A DNA stretch of 64,000 nt from Candidatus Levyibacteriota bacterium (GCA_029260965.1 JAJDCG010000001.1:1-64000); one strand, 5' to 3'; positions 50,012 to 59,893 are shown, numbered from the stretch's first letter. Translations and numbers: made by a program. The notes: generated by a model from the sequence alone, not told the origin.

Positions 50012-52237
50012 ATGCTAAAATTAAAAAATCCTATGACCAATAAACGCTACCAAAAAATTTTCAAAAGAGCCAAGCACTTCTCCCTGAAAAGAAAAAGGGT
50101 TTTTATGTTTCTTGCCCCTTTCTTTCTAGTCTCAATCCTTTTTGGAATTCTTTACTTTACGCTACTCAAAGACCTACCATCACCCACAAAACTAAACACA
50201 ACTACAGCCTCATATTCCACTCATATTTATGATCGCAAGGGGCGCCTCCTCTATACTATCTATTCAGACCGCAACCAAACATTTGTATCTCTTGATAAAA
50301 TACCCAAATCAGTTCAAGAGGCGACAATCGCTCTGGAAGATAAAGATTTTTATCTACATGGTGCCATTGACTTGCGTGGTATTGCTAGATCGCTTTATTC
50401 AATACTTGTTCACAAAGAACTCCAGGGTGGATCAACCCTTACCCAGCAACTAGTAAAAAACAGCCTACTCACACCCGAACGGACAATTGAAAGAAAAATC
50501 AAAGAAGTAATTTTGGCTTTTGCTACTGAAGCACTTTACAACAAAGATGAAATCCTTGAAATGTATCTAAATCAAGTACCATATGGTGGAACTGCTTATG
50601 GAGTGGAAGCAGCAGCAGTTCAGTATTTTGGTAAAAATGCCCGCAATCTGACGCTTGCAGAAGCTGCATTCATAGCAGGACTTCCTGAATCACCCAGTAC
50701 ACTATCGCCCTTTGGATCACATCCTGAACTTGGCAAAAAACGTCAAGAGGAAGCACTCAGAAAAATGGTTGAACAAAAATTTATCACAGATTCAGAACGT
50801 GAAAAAGCACTAAATCAGGAATTGAAATTTCAGAAAATCACCAATCCCATAAAAGCACCCCATTTTGTTTTTTATGTCAAGGATATTCTTATCAAAAAGT
50901 ACGGTCAACAGGCTGTTGAACAAGGTGGATTTCGAGTACAAACAAGTTTAGATTTGGACCTACAGGAATTTGTTCAGACTACTGTTGCCTCTGAAATTGC
51001 CAAAGTTGAGCGATTTAATGTTGGAAACGGAGCAGCGCTTGTTACCGATCCTGGAACAGGAGAAGTGCTTGCAATGATTGGTGGTAAAGACTATTTTAGC
51101 GATCCTCAACCTCCGGGCTGTACACCGGGTTATAATTGCAAATTTGAACCAAATGTAAATCTGTCAATCGCATCCCGACAACCAGGATCATCAATCAAGC
51201 CAATCAATTACGCGGTCGGACTTCTAAAGGGCTACAGTGCTGCTACAAAATTTATTGATGCTCCTGTTTGCTATCCTATCGCAGGTCAACCTGCTTTTTG
51301 CCCAAAAAACTATGACAACAGATTTCATGGAGTAGTTTCAATGCGCCAAGCGCTTGCTAATTCATACAACATACCTGCTGTACAAATGTTAAAAATGAAT
51401 ACCATTGAAAGCATGATCGCAACAGCATCAGCAATGGGCATACACTTTAATGATCCTCGTGGTTATGGACTATCCCTTACCCTAGGTGGTGGACAAGTAA
51501 AAATGACAGATATGGCAACAGCATTTGGTGTGTTTGCAAATCAGGGATATAGAGTAGATCTACAGCCAATACTTAAAATAACTGATAGGGATGGGAAGGT
51601 GGTTGAAGAGTACAAGCCACCCAAAAGTCCTATTTTTGGTAAGAAGGTGTTACCATCTGAGGTTGCATTCATTATTTCAGACATGCTTGCTGATAACAAT
51701 GCTCGCACCCCCGCTTTTGGACCGAATTCTGAACTAAAAATTGACGGCCAAAGAGTCTCTGTCAAAACAGGAACTACAAACGATTACCGCGACAACTGGA
51801 CAATTGGCTACACACCATCATATCTCACAGCTGTCTGGGTAGGTAACAACGACAACGCTGCTATGTCTTCTGGTGTTGTGTCAGGTTTGACAGGTGCATC
51901 TCCCATCTGGAATCGGATAATGACCCATCTTCTGGAGGGTAAAAAATCAGAAATCCCCCAAAAGCCCCCAAACGTAATAGGTAAATATTCCTGTGGCAGT
52001 AGTAGCAGCGCATCAGCAAATCAAAATTCAGGATGCAGCCAGTTTGAGTATTTTATACAAGGAACTGAAACCAAAACCTCTATAAAACAGTCTCTAGAAA
52101 AAGTCTTCATTGATAAAGCAACTAATACTTTAGCCAAACCAGGACAAACTGAAAACGTTGAAGAACGAGAGGAGACAATAGCAACAGATGAGCTGGGTAA
52201 TAAATACTGCATCTCATGTGCCCAACCCACACCCTAG
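50012..52237 (+). CDS. Class A penicillin-binding protein (PBP1)
   Basis: A 741-residue bifunctional peptidoglycan synthase. An N-terminal membrane anchor is followed by the GT51 domain with ATIALEDKDFYLHGAIDLRG and GGSTLTQQLVKN, and the transpeptidase with SRQPGSSIKPINY (SxxK), SYN and KTGTT motifs. The C-terminus is a cysteine-containing Ser- and Gln-rich tail. An in-frame ATG at 50033 is an alternative start. It is divergent from CvpA-CAP. Confidence 0.95.
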   Translation: MLKLKNPMTNKRYQKIFKRAKHFSLKRKRVFMFLAPFFLVSILFGILYFTLLKDLPSPTKLNTTTASYSTHIYDRKGRLLYTIYSDRNQTFVSLDKIPKSVQEATIALEDKDFYLHGAIDLRGIARSLYSILVHKELQGGSTLTQQLVKNSLLTPERTIERKIKEVILAFATEALYNKDEILEMYLNQVPYGGTAYGVEAAAVQYFGKNARNLTLAEAAFIAGLPESPSTLSPFGSHPELGKKRQEEALRKMVEQKFITDSEREKALNQELKFQKITNPIKAPHFVFYVKDILIKKYGQQAVEQGGFRVQTSLDLDLQEFVQTTVASEIAKVERFNVGNGAALVTDPGTGEVLAMIGGKDYFSDPQPPGCTPGYNCKFEPNVNLSIASRQPGSSIKPINYAVGLLKGYSAATKFIDAPVCYPIAGQPAFCPKNYDNRFHGVVSMRQALANSYNIPAVQMLKMNTIESMIATASAMGIHFNDPRGYGLSLTLGGGQVKMTDMATAFGVFANQGYRVDLQPILKITDRDGKVVEEYKPPKSPIFGKKVLPSEVAFIISDMLADNNARTPAFGPNSELKIDGQRVSVKTGTTNDYRDNWTIGYTPSYLTAVWVGNNDNAAMSSGVVSGLTGASPIWNRIMTHLLEGKKSEIPQKPPNVIGKYSCGSSSSASANQNSGCSQFEYFIQGTETKTSIKQSLEKVFIDKATNTLAKPGQTENVEEREETIATDELGNKYCISCAQPTP

Positions 52238-52262
52238 ATCTTAAAAAACCAAAACTAACACT

Positions 52263-52433
52263 ATGGAATATACTAAATATGCTAAACGCTCAGGTAAAAA
52301 GACTGCAATTCTGATTGGCGCGCTTATCGCGCTTATTCTCTTCTTTGCCATACTTTCAGTAATACTCACTGTGAGAAAAAATTCGGTGTTGGTAAAAAAT
52401 ACGTCAATTGAAAAATCTACACCCCTGCACTGA
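52263..52433 (+). CDS. Small single-pass membrane protein
   Basis: A 56-residue ORF (MEYTKYAKRSGKK, then the membrane helix TAILIGALIALILFFAILSV), 25 bases after the PBP1 gene on the same strand. A basic N-terminus and one helix suggest an inside-out orientation. It may modulate the PBP. Its tail overlaps rpe on the other strand by 17 bases. Confidence 0.55.
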   Translation: MEYTKYAKRSGKKTAILIGALIALILFFAILSVILTVRKNSVLVKNTSIEKSTPLH

Positions 52434-53043
52434 GAAGCTCCCATTGCTTTTTGATATCTTCTCCAACAAAAAGCGCGCTGTTGGCGCAGAATCTGGTAGC
52501 ACCTGCGTCCTTTGCAAGAAGTAAAGTTTTGTCATTTATCCCACCATCCACTTCAATTGGAATATCTGTTTTAGATCTCAGCTGCTTTATCTTTTCCAAA
52601 AGCTCAGGCTCAAACTTCTGCCCCGCAAAACCTGCGCTTATCATCATTACGGTTATACTATCTAGATCATCAAGTGGCACTTTTATATCATCTAGTCCTG
52701 AATCTTTATCAAGGGCAAGCCCTACCTCACCAAACATCTGACCACGCGCTACGAACTCTACCTGATCTGACATCTTTTCAATGTGCCCGACGAAACGACG
52801 GAAACCAGCATCAGCAAAAGGCTTGAGATAATTAACTGGCTCATCCACCATCATATGTGCTTCAAGTAAAAATGTGTCTTTATATTTTGTAAATGGAACT
52901 GGATCCAAAAAAGTAGTATTTGGTGCAAATCTACCATCTAGTAAATCAACATGAATGGTGCGAGCATATCCTTTTACTTTTTCAAGCTTTTGTTCAATTT
53001 CTGAAAAATCTGTCTCCAAAATTGCGGGAATTATTTCAAACAT
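52417..53043 (-). CDS. rpe: Ribulose-phosphate 3-epimerase
   Basis: A 208-residue TIM-barrel enzyme that interconverts ribulose 5-phosphate and xylulose 5-phosphate. HVDLLDGRFAPNTTF carries metal ligands, LLEAHMMVDEP, MMISAGFAGQKFEP and IPIEVDGGINDKT the rest. It differs in detail from the standard form (HIEKMSDQ). It is adjacent to rpiB, giving a pentose phosphate pair. Confidence 0.9.
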   Translation of the reverse strand: MFEIIPAILETDFSEIEQKLEKVKGYARTIHVDLLDGRFAPNTTFLDPVPFTKYKDTFLLEAHMMVDEPVNYLKPFADAGFRRFVGHIEKMSDQVEFVARGQMFGEVGLALDKDSGLDDIKVPLDDLDSITVMMISAGFAGQKFEPELLEKIKQLRSKTDIPIEVDGGINDKTLLLAKDAGATRFCANSALFVGEDIKKQWELLSAGV

Positions 53044-53060
53044 AAAATAAAATGGCTAAA

Positions 53061-53570
53061 TTAGCTATCTAGCTTATTTTCTATTATTCTTATCTTATCC
53101 ACTCTTCTTGTATGTCTCTCAATCATCGCAATCTCTGCGTTTACGAAAATTTCAACAGCTTTAAAAATATCATCTTCTGTTAAGAACCGTACCCCAAGAG
53201 AAACCATATTTGCATGATTATGCTCACGAGTCAAACGAAGCATCTCAAATGGATCTGTACTTTTTTTTCCTGTTATATCAATAGCTTGAACAGGAACTGC
53301 AGGTGTATAAAAAAGGGCACATCTGACATTCTTAAATTTATTAGCAACCATCGCCTCACCTTGTCCAGATCCACCAAAAATAATTCCAATACTTTCTGGG
53401 TTTTGAGAAACACCTTCTGCAGCTTTTCCTATAAAATCGGGGTAATCATCATCCAAGTTAAGCTCATAAGCCCCACAATCCTCAACCTCATGCCCTTTAT
53501 CTTCAAGAAAATCTTTTACTTTATTTTTGATGTCTAATCCAGTATGATCGGTAGCAATAAAAACCTTCAT
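53061..53570 (-). CDS. rpiB: Ribose-5-phosphate isomerase B
   Basis: A 169-residue RpiB/LacAB family enzyme. ATDHTGLDIK, YPDFIGKAAEGVSQ, GIIFGGSGQGEAMVANK and TREHNHANMVSLG are present. The position of the usual Cys in the active-site loop is taken by Ser or Gly (FGGSGQG), as in part of the family. TATTAT ends 8 bases before the ATG. rpe follows 17 bases later. Confidence 0.92.
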   Translation of the reverse strand: MKVFIATDHTGLDIKNKVKDFLEDKGHEVEDCGAYELNLDDDYPDFIGKAAEGVSQNPESIGIIFGGSGQGEAMVANKFKNVRCALFYTPAVPVQAIDITGKKSTDPFEMLRLTREHNHANMVSLGVRFLTEDDIFKAVEIFVNAEIAMIERHTRRVDKIRIIENKLDS

Positions 53571-53619
53571 TGAGATTTATAATATCAGATTTATGGAGAA
53601 TTGACGAGAGCTTAGGGAG

Positions 53620-53657
53620 ATTCAAAGATCCAAGAACAAAAATCCAAGATCCAAACT
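53620..53657. repeat. Degenerate AAGATCCAAG repeat between rpiB and the LytR_C gene
   Basis: The intergenic stretch contains AAAGATCCAAG, then ATCCAAGATCC. It is the intergenic counterpart of the ATCCAAG heptamers found inside genes at 23631 and 30439. Confidence 0.6.
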
Positions 53658-54184
53658 TACTGTCCTACTATTACTTCAGCTCCAGTTGTGAGGCTAGCTG
53701 AAACGCTTCCAGTTACTGTTCCTGATACTTTTTCTTTCAGGTCAGCAAGCAATAGCTCGAGATAATCTTTGCTTTCCTCACTTACGTTTACTGTAATTCC
53801 TTCGTAATCAAAATTATCCGCATTTCCTGTAGTACCTAGTGTGTATCCGAGATCTTCAATTATGTCTGCCATATCTCCTGCAGCTCCCGCTGTTCCAGAT
53901 CCATTGAGTACATCTACTGTTAGCTCTGAACGGTCAAGATCGGGCGCTTCAGTTGGCGTAGCCGTTGGATCTACCACTGGAGCACTGGTTGGTGCTTGTT
54001 CATTGAGGGGGATTAGTGATACTTCTCCATTTTCACGGCTCTGCCCGAGGAAATAAAGACCAGCAACAATTGCAATAATAACCAGAATTGTCGTAATAAT
54101 TACAACAGGAGCTTTTGATTTTTTGCCTGTGTTCTCAACTTCTGCGTAGTTTGAGTAATCTTGAAATGGACCTTCTTCACTCAT
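53657..54184 (-). CDS. Membrane-anchored LytR C-terminal domain protein
   Basis: 175 residues. A cytoplasmic tail and one membrane helix (about 25-47) are followed by a Thr/Pro-rich linker, then LTVDVLNGSGTAGAAGDMAD, the mark of the LytR_cpsA_psr C-terminal domain. Such domains occur outside the membrane and may bind wall polymers. The LCP catalytic domain is absent. Confidence 0.78.
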   Translation of the reverse strand: MSEEGPFQDYSNYAEVENTGKKSKAPVVIITTILVIIAIVAGLYFLGQSRENGEVSLIPLNEQAPTSAPVVDPTATPTEAPDLDRSELTVDVLNGSGTAGAAGDMADIIEDLGYTLGTTGNADNFDYEGITVNVSEESKDYLELLLADLKEKVSGTVTGSVSASLTTGAEVIVGQ

Positions 54185-54261
54185 CTTAGTGGTACTATAT
54201 CATATTTTTACAAAATTGCAACTCCTATTTGAAAATTGAAGCAAAGTGGTATAATAGCATT

Positions 54262-55959
54262 ATGCCCAAGAAGCTTCTAATTTTTATCTTTTCTTCTTTT
54301 CTTGTTCTTACAAGTTTTCTTGTGATATCGCCTGTGTTAACAAGAGCTGATGAGCTTGATGATATCAACCGCCAGCTTGCCAAGCTGCAGGAAGATCTCA
54401 AGAAGTCAATTGCAGCAACCGAGCCAGTAGAGACAGAGCTGAAGTCCATGCAAGCACAAATTAAATCTATCCAGGGACGAGTCGTGCAGATTGAACAAAA
54501 TCTAATAGTTAAGAAAAAGGAAATTGACGATGGTTATAAAAAACTTGCCGAAAAAGATAAAATCCTCACTGAAACAATCAGAAATTATTATGTTAAATCA
54601 TACTATGATACACCGCTTCTGATTCTCTTCTCACTAACTGATGCATCGGACATTACCCAGGCGCTTTTCTATCAACAAGCAAAAACCAAACAGGACAAAG
54701 CTATAATCACAGGTATCGCTCTTTCTGTTGTGGATCTGGAAAAGAAAAAAGCAAATCTAGAGCATGAACAAAAAACACTCATCTCAGTAAAGGCTAGCCT
54801 GGATGAACAGAGTAAAAAACTCGATGAGGTAGTCAAAGGCGCCAAGAATTTCCAGTCCGAACTCTCTGGTAAAATAGCTGAACTATCCGTACAACAACAA
54901 TCAATTATTAACGCAAGGTCTGGTAATTCAACATTTACAGTTGGTGGTGGTGAACTAGCAGATGAATATTTGTCATCAGGCAAGGGATTTAGAGAATCAG
55001 CACCAGGTGGACATTTTGCAGTATTTTCATTTGGTGGATATACACATCGAAAAGGTATGAGCCAATACGGAGCAAGAGGACGAGCACAATCTGGACAAAA
55101 TTTCAAACAAATCCTCAATGCTTATTATGGAAAAGAGCCAACTGGCAAAAATACTGATGGAGATATTAATGTCTCAGGCCATGGCTCAATGAATTTTGAA
55201 GACAGATATCTGATGGGAATTGCAGAGATGCCATCAAGCTGGCCAGCAGAAGCATTGAAAGCCCAAGCAGTAGCAGCCAGAACATATGCTATCCGATTCA
55301 AAGACGAAGGCAAAGAAATCTGTACTACTGAATCTTGTCAGGTTTTCAATTCAGGTAAAGCTGATAATCCCCCTGCAGCATGGCGCGATGCAGTTCAGTC
55401 AACAAGAGGACAAGTTCTTGATGGAGTAGTAACCTACTATGCATCAACTCATGGAGGCTTTGCATCCCCTATTGGTTGGGACACTACCGATGGAGCAGGA
55501 GGTTCAAATTTTATAGATAAAGCCTGGGATAATGCTGGAGGTTCTCCATGGCTATATAAAGCATGGTGGAGACAGGGTTACAGCAACAGTGGATCAACTT
55601 GTGGCAGATCAAATCCATGGCTTTCTCCCCAAGAAATGGCAGATATTGTCAATGCAGCAATAGCACTAAGAGATTCAGGGGGGATTGACACAGGACGAAT
55701 AACCCCCGTTACAACATCTTGTTGGGGAGGCAATCCCTACAGCATGGACGAGCTGCGCAATCTTACCTCTGGGAAAGGAGGAATATCTTCAGCAACAAGC
55801 GTTTCAGTATCGCAAGGAAATGGCACCACTGCAAGTGTTATAATCAATGGTGTGTCGCTTAGTGGCGATGATTTCAAGAGAGCATTTAATTTGAGAGCAC
55901 CAGGATACCTCTCTGTTCCACAATCTGGCTTTGCATTTTTCAATATAGAGCATAAATAA
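54262..55959 (+). CDS. Secreted coiled-coil protein with SpoIID domain
   Basis: 565 residues. A signal peptide at the N-terminus is followed by a coiled coil of about 200 residues (like EnvC/PcsB), then a SpoIID domain with GYTHRKGMSQYGARGRAQSG, LMGIAEMPSSWPAEALKAQA and ARTYAIRF. SpoIID domains cut glycan strands stripped of stem peptides. TATAAT (54250-54255) ends 6 bases before this ATG, which fixes the start. It heads a four-gene unit. Confidence 0.88.
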   Translation: MPKKLLIFIFSSFLVLTSFLVISPVLTRADELDDINRQLAKLQEDLKKSIAATEPVETELKSMQAQIKSIQGRVVQIEQNLIVKKKEIDDGYKKLAEKDKILTETIRNYYVKSYYDTPLLILFSLTDASDITQALFYQQAKTKQDKAIITGIALSVVDLEKKKANLEHEQKTLISVKASLDEQSKKLDEVVKGAKNFQSELSGKIAELSVQQQSIINARSGNSTFTVGGGELADEYLSSGKGFRESAPGGHFAVFSFGGYTHRKGMSQYGARGRAQSGQNFKQILNAYYGKEPTGKNTDGDINVSGHGSMNFEDRYLMGIAEMPSSWPAEALKAQAVAARTYAIRFKDEGKEICTTESCQVFNSGKADNPPAAWRDAVQSTRGQVLDGVVTYYASTHGGFASPIGWDTTDGAGGSNFIDKAWDNAGGSPWLYKAWWRQGYSNSGSTCGRSNPWLSPQEMADIVNAAIALRDSGGIDTGRITPVTTSCWGGNPYSMDELRNLTSGKGGISSATSVSVSQGNGTTASVIINGVSLSGDDFKRAFNLRAPGYLSVPQSGFAFFNIEHK

Positions 55960-55962
55960 ACC

Positions 55963-56646
55963 ATGAGAACTATTTTTGAACTAAAAAAGAAAAAATCTAC
56001 CAATTCCAATCCTGATCAAAAAGGAATTCAGCCAACAACAGAAACCACAAACCAGCCACAAAACAACACTATTATCAAAACAGGACACATGGGGCTTTTT
56101 ACCGATATCTGCGAATACCCCGATAATATAGATTTTGTAAATCAGGAAAAGGATGAAAAAATAGTGCTCTTTCTCAGACAGCATTTTGCAACCAATTTTC
56201 CCTGGATTGCTTCTTCCACAATCGCACTCTTTATCCCCCCTGTTTTAGGATTTCTGATAAACACTCTAGAAATAGAATTGTTCACAGTTCCATCTGGGCT
56301 CTTGGTAGCACTTATTGTGTTTTATTACCTTGTCATTTTCGGATACGTATATACCTCCTTTCTCTCCTGGTTTTTCAACATCGGTATTGTAACCAAAAAA
56401 AGAATTGTTGACATTGACTACTCAAGCATCCTCCATAAAAACATCGCTTCAGTTCATCTCTCAGAAGTTGTTGACACGGATTTTACTCAACAGGGCTTTT
56501 TCTCTGGATTCTACAATTATGGAAATGTATTTATACAAACAGAAAGTGTCAAACCAAATTTTGAATTCACCGCAAGTCCCAGACCAGTACATGTAACAAC
56601 AATTATTCAAGATCTAATTGCAAAGAAGCGAAGAACTAATCAATAA
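55963..56646 (+). CDS. Membrane protein with a PH-like (YdbS) domain
   Basis: 227 residues. A polar Gln-, Thr- and Asn-rich N-terminus is followed by two membrane helices (about 80-130) and a C-terminal strand-rich region (NIGIVTKKRIVDIDYSSI, in part; GNVFIQTESV) resembling bacterial PH domains. It starts 3 bases after the SpoIID gene, so is co-transcribed. Function unknown. Confidence 0.65.
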   Translation: MRTIFELKKKKSTNSNPDQKGIQPTTETTNQPQNNTIIKTGHMGLFTDICEYPDNIDFVNQEKDEKIVLFLRQHFATNFPWIASSTIALFIPPVLGFLINTLEIELFTVPSGLLVALIVFYYLVIFGYVYTSFLSWFFNIGIVTKKRIVDIDYSSILHKNIASVHLSEVVDTDFTQQGFFSGFYNYGNVFIQTESVKPNFEFTASPRPVHVTTIIQDLIAKKRRTNQ

Positions 56647-56651
56647 CCAAT

Positions 56652-56891
56652 ATGTTTGAATTTGACCAACTACTTACACCCAGTGTGATCAACCTTACAC
56701 TCAAAATTCCATTAGCAGTGCTTACCTTTCTCTTTTTTATCTTCACGCTAATTGTCGTCTCAAGAGTACGCACGCTTAACCGCTCATTACAGATTTACCA
56801 TTCAGGAGCCTCATCAACTCTCATGACTATTGCAATTGCCTATTCAATCGTCGTATTCTTTCTTTTTCTATTTGTCCTTGTTATAGTATAA
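56652..56891 (+). CDS. Small two-helix membrane protein
   Basis: 79 residues with two hydrophobic helices (about 14-37 and 56-78). No motif is recognised. Five bases separate it from the PH-like gene and three from the next, in line with an operon. Confidence 0.6.
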   Translation: MFEFDQLLTPSVINLTLKIPLAVLTFLFFIFTLIVVSRVRTLNRSLQIYHSGASSTLMTIAIAYSIVVFFLFLFVLVIV

Positions 56892-56894
56892 CTA

Positions 56895-58751
56895 ATGCCT
56901 AGTCTTTCATTTGCCAAGCTGGTTGCAACACCAACTGATCCTTCTTGGTCGCAGGCTTACAACGCCGGTAATCTATTTGTTTGTCTATCAGTCTCCAAAA
57001 AAGAAGACAGCAGTGAATCTCTCCATGAAATCGGCAAAGACATCCTAGACAATCTAGAGGCAGAATTCTTCACTCTGGAGGAAAAAAATCTTGATAACAT
57101 CAAGCAAGCAATAGCAACCAGCATCAAAGAACGCTCTCCTGAAATAAGCATCAATCTAACACTCGCCTACTTCAAAGACAATCTTTTATATATTTTCATT
57201 GCAGGATCTGGAAAAGCTATTATGAAGCGCGGAATGCGAATCGGCACACTACTTGAAAAAGAGGATGATAATCACAAAAAAATAGACTCAGCATCAGGCT
57301 TTCTCGAGGACGGCGATATTATAGTCCTCCAAACACACCAATTTAGTAAAAACGTACCCCACGAACGAATAAAAGAAGCGCTGTCTATAGATCTACCAAG
57401 TGACATAGCAGAAATTCTTTCACCCCACATGCACGAACAAGAAGATGGAGGACAAGCTGCGATAATTGTTGCTTATAAAGGAGGAAGCAAAAAAGAAGAA
57501 CTACTTGCATCTCTGGAAAGTGAAAATCAGGACACTGAATCAGAATTAAGTGTTGGTGAATCTCTAGAAAACGAGGACATTGCAAGCTTGCCACACAAAA
57601 CTCAAGAATTAGAAAAAGAAAACTCTGCTGGGAGCGATGAACCAGTTGAGATAAACACTGAAAAACCGATTACAGCAGTGGACCCACTTATCAGTAGCGC
57701 GAAGAGAGAATCATTTCTTTCACGATTCATACCTCAATTTCTCAAAAAACAAGAAGGAGAATCCCACATTAACCACAGAAAAAAAGTAATTCTCAGCATT
57801 TTGATTATCCTGACCGTCCTACTTACGGTAAGTATTTTTATGAGCAAAAACCGAGAAGAACAGCAAAAGATCGAAGCTACATTTAACGAGATTTATGAGC
57901 CTGCTCTTAAAAATTATGAAGATGGAGTGGAGCTCAAATCCATCAATGAATCTTTTGCCAGAGAAAGCTTTATCAAAGCGCGCGAATTGATCACAAATGG
58001 TCTTAGCAAATTCAAAGACGGGTCAGACGAGAAAGAAAAACTTAACGATCTTTTGAAAAAAATAGAGAGCGAACTTGGCATTGGTGATGCATCAATAAAA
58101 ATTAAGGCAGAATCAATTACTGTTGACGACAATTCATATCTATCTGTTGTAAAAAATGAAACTGGTCTTGCTCATGCAGAAAATGACACTACTATTTATG
58201 TCCTGACAAAGAATTCTATTGTCTCAATAGATAAATCAGATGGTGATAAAGAAACAGTTATTGAAAATGACGAAGACTGGAAAGATGCAGTAGGGCTTTC
58301 TGTTTATCAAGGAAACATTTATATCCTTGACACAGCTGAGGGGATCATCAAATACGTCGCGGGGGCAGATGGATTTGGAAAAAATACTTACTTTTCTGGC
58401 ACAGGACCTAATCTGGGAAAAGCAACAGATATGGCAATTGACGGATCAATCTATATCCTCCTTACTGACAATCTGCTCAAATACACCAGTGGTACTTCTG
58501 ACAACCTCAAACTATCTGGTCTGGTCACACCTCTCAAGGATGCGACAAAAATAGCTACAGACATAAATATGGATAGTGTTTACGTGCTGGATAGAGGCAA
58601 CAGCAGAATTGTCAAATTCAGTAAAGATGGCGCTTATGAAAACCAATATGTAGCCGATGTCCTGAAAGACGCAGAAGAATTTGTGATTGTTGATAACGAA
58701 TCCAAAGCCCACATCCTCTCTGGTGACAAATATTGGGAAATAAAACTCTAA
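56895..58751 (+). CDS. Membrane protein with degenerate PP2C-like and beta-propeller domains
   Basis: 618 residues in three parts. Residues 1-200 resemble a PP2C phosphatase (late GDIIVLQTHQF and AAIIVAYKGG) but lack the usual metal-binding Asp motifs. An acidic linker is followed by a membrane helix (about 298-318). The C-terminal 260 residues hold repeats such as DTTIYVLTKNSIV and GNIYILDTAEGIIK, like NHL propeller blades, outside the cell. It ends the SpoIID operon. Possibly a sensor or scaffold. Confidence 0.6.
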   Translation: MPSLSFAKLVATPTDPSWSQAYNAGNLFVCLSVSKKEDSSESLHEIGKDILDNLEAEFFTLEEKNLDNIKQAIATSIKERSPEISINLTLAYFKDNLLYIFIAGSGKAIMKRGMRIGTLLEKEDDNHKKIDSASGFLEDGDIIVLQTHQFSKNVPHERIKEALSIDLPSDIAEILSPHMHEQEDGGQAAIIVAYKGGSKKEELLASLESENQDTESELSVGESLENEDIASLPHKTQELEKENSAGSDEPVEINTEKPITAVDPLISSAKRESFLSRFIPQFLKKQEGESHINHRKKVILSILIILTVLLTVSIFMSKNREEQQKIEATFNEIYEPALKNYEDGVELKSINESFARESFIKARELITNGLSKFKDGSDEKEKLNDLLKKIESELGIGDASIKIKAESITVDDNSYLSVVKNETGLAHAENDTTIYVLTKNSIVSIDKSDGDKETVIENDEDWKDAVGLSVYQGNIYILDTAEGIIKYVAGADGFGKNTYFSGTGPNLGKATDMAIDGSIYILLTDNLLKYTSGTSDNLKLSGLVTPLKDATKIATDINMDSVYVLDRGNSRIVKFSKDGAYENQYVADVLKDAEEFVIVDNESKAHILSGDKYWEIKL

Positions 58752-58919
58752 AAAATCCCCATAACTCTTCTTTCTCCAAATATTAAAACTCACAAACTCA
58801 CTCAAAGTATACGACTATGTAGTAGTGTACTTTATGTATAAATGCTCTGGCTAAATTTACAAAACAATCCCTATCTCAAGTTATTTTACATTTAGCTTGC
58901 ATTGAAGTATTATCAAAGC

Positions 58920-59348
58920 ATGAAGATTGTTAATAAAAAGGCTTATTTTGATTTTGAAGTTAGGGAAAAATTTGAGGCTGGAATTAATTTGACCGGTGCC
59001 GAGGTAAAGGCAATACGGCTTGGCCATGCGGATCTATCAGGTGCATTCGTCAAAATCCGTGGAAATGAAGCATACTTAATTGGAGCCAAAATTTTTCCTT
59101 ACCAATACGCAAGGCCTGATAATTATGATCCGACGAGGACAAGAAAGCTCCTTCTTCATAAAAAAGAGCTGATTGCGCTAAAGTCAAAGATTGAAGGTGG
59201 CAATTTGACTTTGGTGCCTATCTCATGGTATACTACAAAGCGATTGATCAAACTTGAAGTAGCTTTGGGTAAATCAAAAAAGAAGTTTGACAAGAAAGCT
59301 GCGATCAAGAAAAAAGATCTTGACCGGGAGCTTGAGAGAGAACGCTAA
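58920..59348 (+). CDS. smpB: SsrA-binding protein SmpB
   Basis: 142 residues. It binds tmRNA and brings it to stalled ribosomes. The OB-fold blocks are KKAYFDFEVREKFEAGINLT (in part), GAEVKAIRLGHADL and NYDPTRTRKLLLHKKEL, with a Lys-rich tail. TATTAT (58908-58913) ends 6 bases before the ATG, so it is probably leaderless. Its partner RNA gene follows. Confidence 0.95.
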   Translation: MKIVNKKAYFDFEVREKFEAGINLTGAEVKAIRLGHADLSGAFVKIRGNEAYLIGAKIFPYQYARPDNYDPTRTRKLLLHKKELIALKSKIEGGNLTLVPISWYTTKRLIKLEVALGKSKKKFDKKAAIKKKDLDRELERER

Positions 59349-59440
59349 AAGCTAAATACGAATATCAAAACAATAAATGACAAAAAGTTTTGATATTTGA
59401 AAATTATTTAGAATTTCGATATTCGTATTTCGAATTTATA
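59349..59440. repeat. Inverted AAATACGAATATC repeat between smpB and ssrA
   Basis: A perfect 13-bp inverted repeat (59354-59366 and 59418-59430), with inner repeats TATCAAAAC/GTTTTGATA. The ATTTCGAATTT wording matches the repeat in the EndoQ gene. It may also end the smpB mRNA or serve in tmRNA processing. Confidence 0.65.
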
Positions 59441-59484
59441 AAAATCAACATTCACTTATAGAAATTAAAAATTGATTTTTATTG

Positions 59485-59893
59485 GGGGATGAATTGATTC
59501 GACGAGAAACGTACCTTAAAAACTGCAAGCCGGCATTGAATCAAAGCCGTAAAACTGATTCAAAAAATAAATGCTAAAGAACGCATTTCAGCTTTGAAAG
59601 CTGAAGCACGAGCAATCGTTGCTGAACTTTCAAGCGGTTTTCAGCCTAACTACGCAGTAGTCTAAGCTCTAAGCCTGTTCATATAAGTCTTTCTCAACGG
59701 GATTGTATGGGCATAAACACAGTTGGGAAAAAAATAAAAAGTTTGGTTTCACTTTTTATTGAATTTATCAGACCTAGGCTTTAAAATTCCTGTCAATTGG
59801 ATAATTTAAAGTTGAATTTAATAATTGACTATGCTTGTAGACGTTAAAAGATAATTTACTCGGACTCGATGTCACTCATCGACATCTCCACCA
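59485..59893 (+). ncRNA. ssrA: Transfer-messenger RNA
   Basis: A tmRNA of about 409 bases. The 5' end GGGGATGAATTGATTCGACG pairs as GGGGATG with the 3' CATCTCC, followed by ACCA. A reading frame from 59573 (GCT) to TAA at 59663 encodes a 30-residue tag starting AKERISALKA and ending GFQPNYAVV. The end is YAVV, not the usual ALAA. The T-arm is unusual: stem TCGAT/ATCGA and loop GTCACTC. smpB lies directly upstream. Confidence 0.9.
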
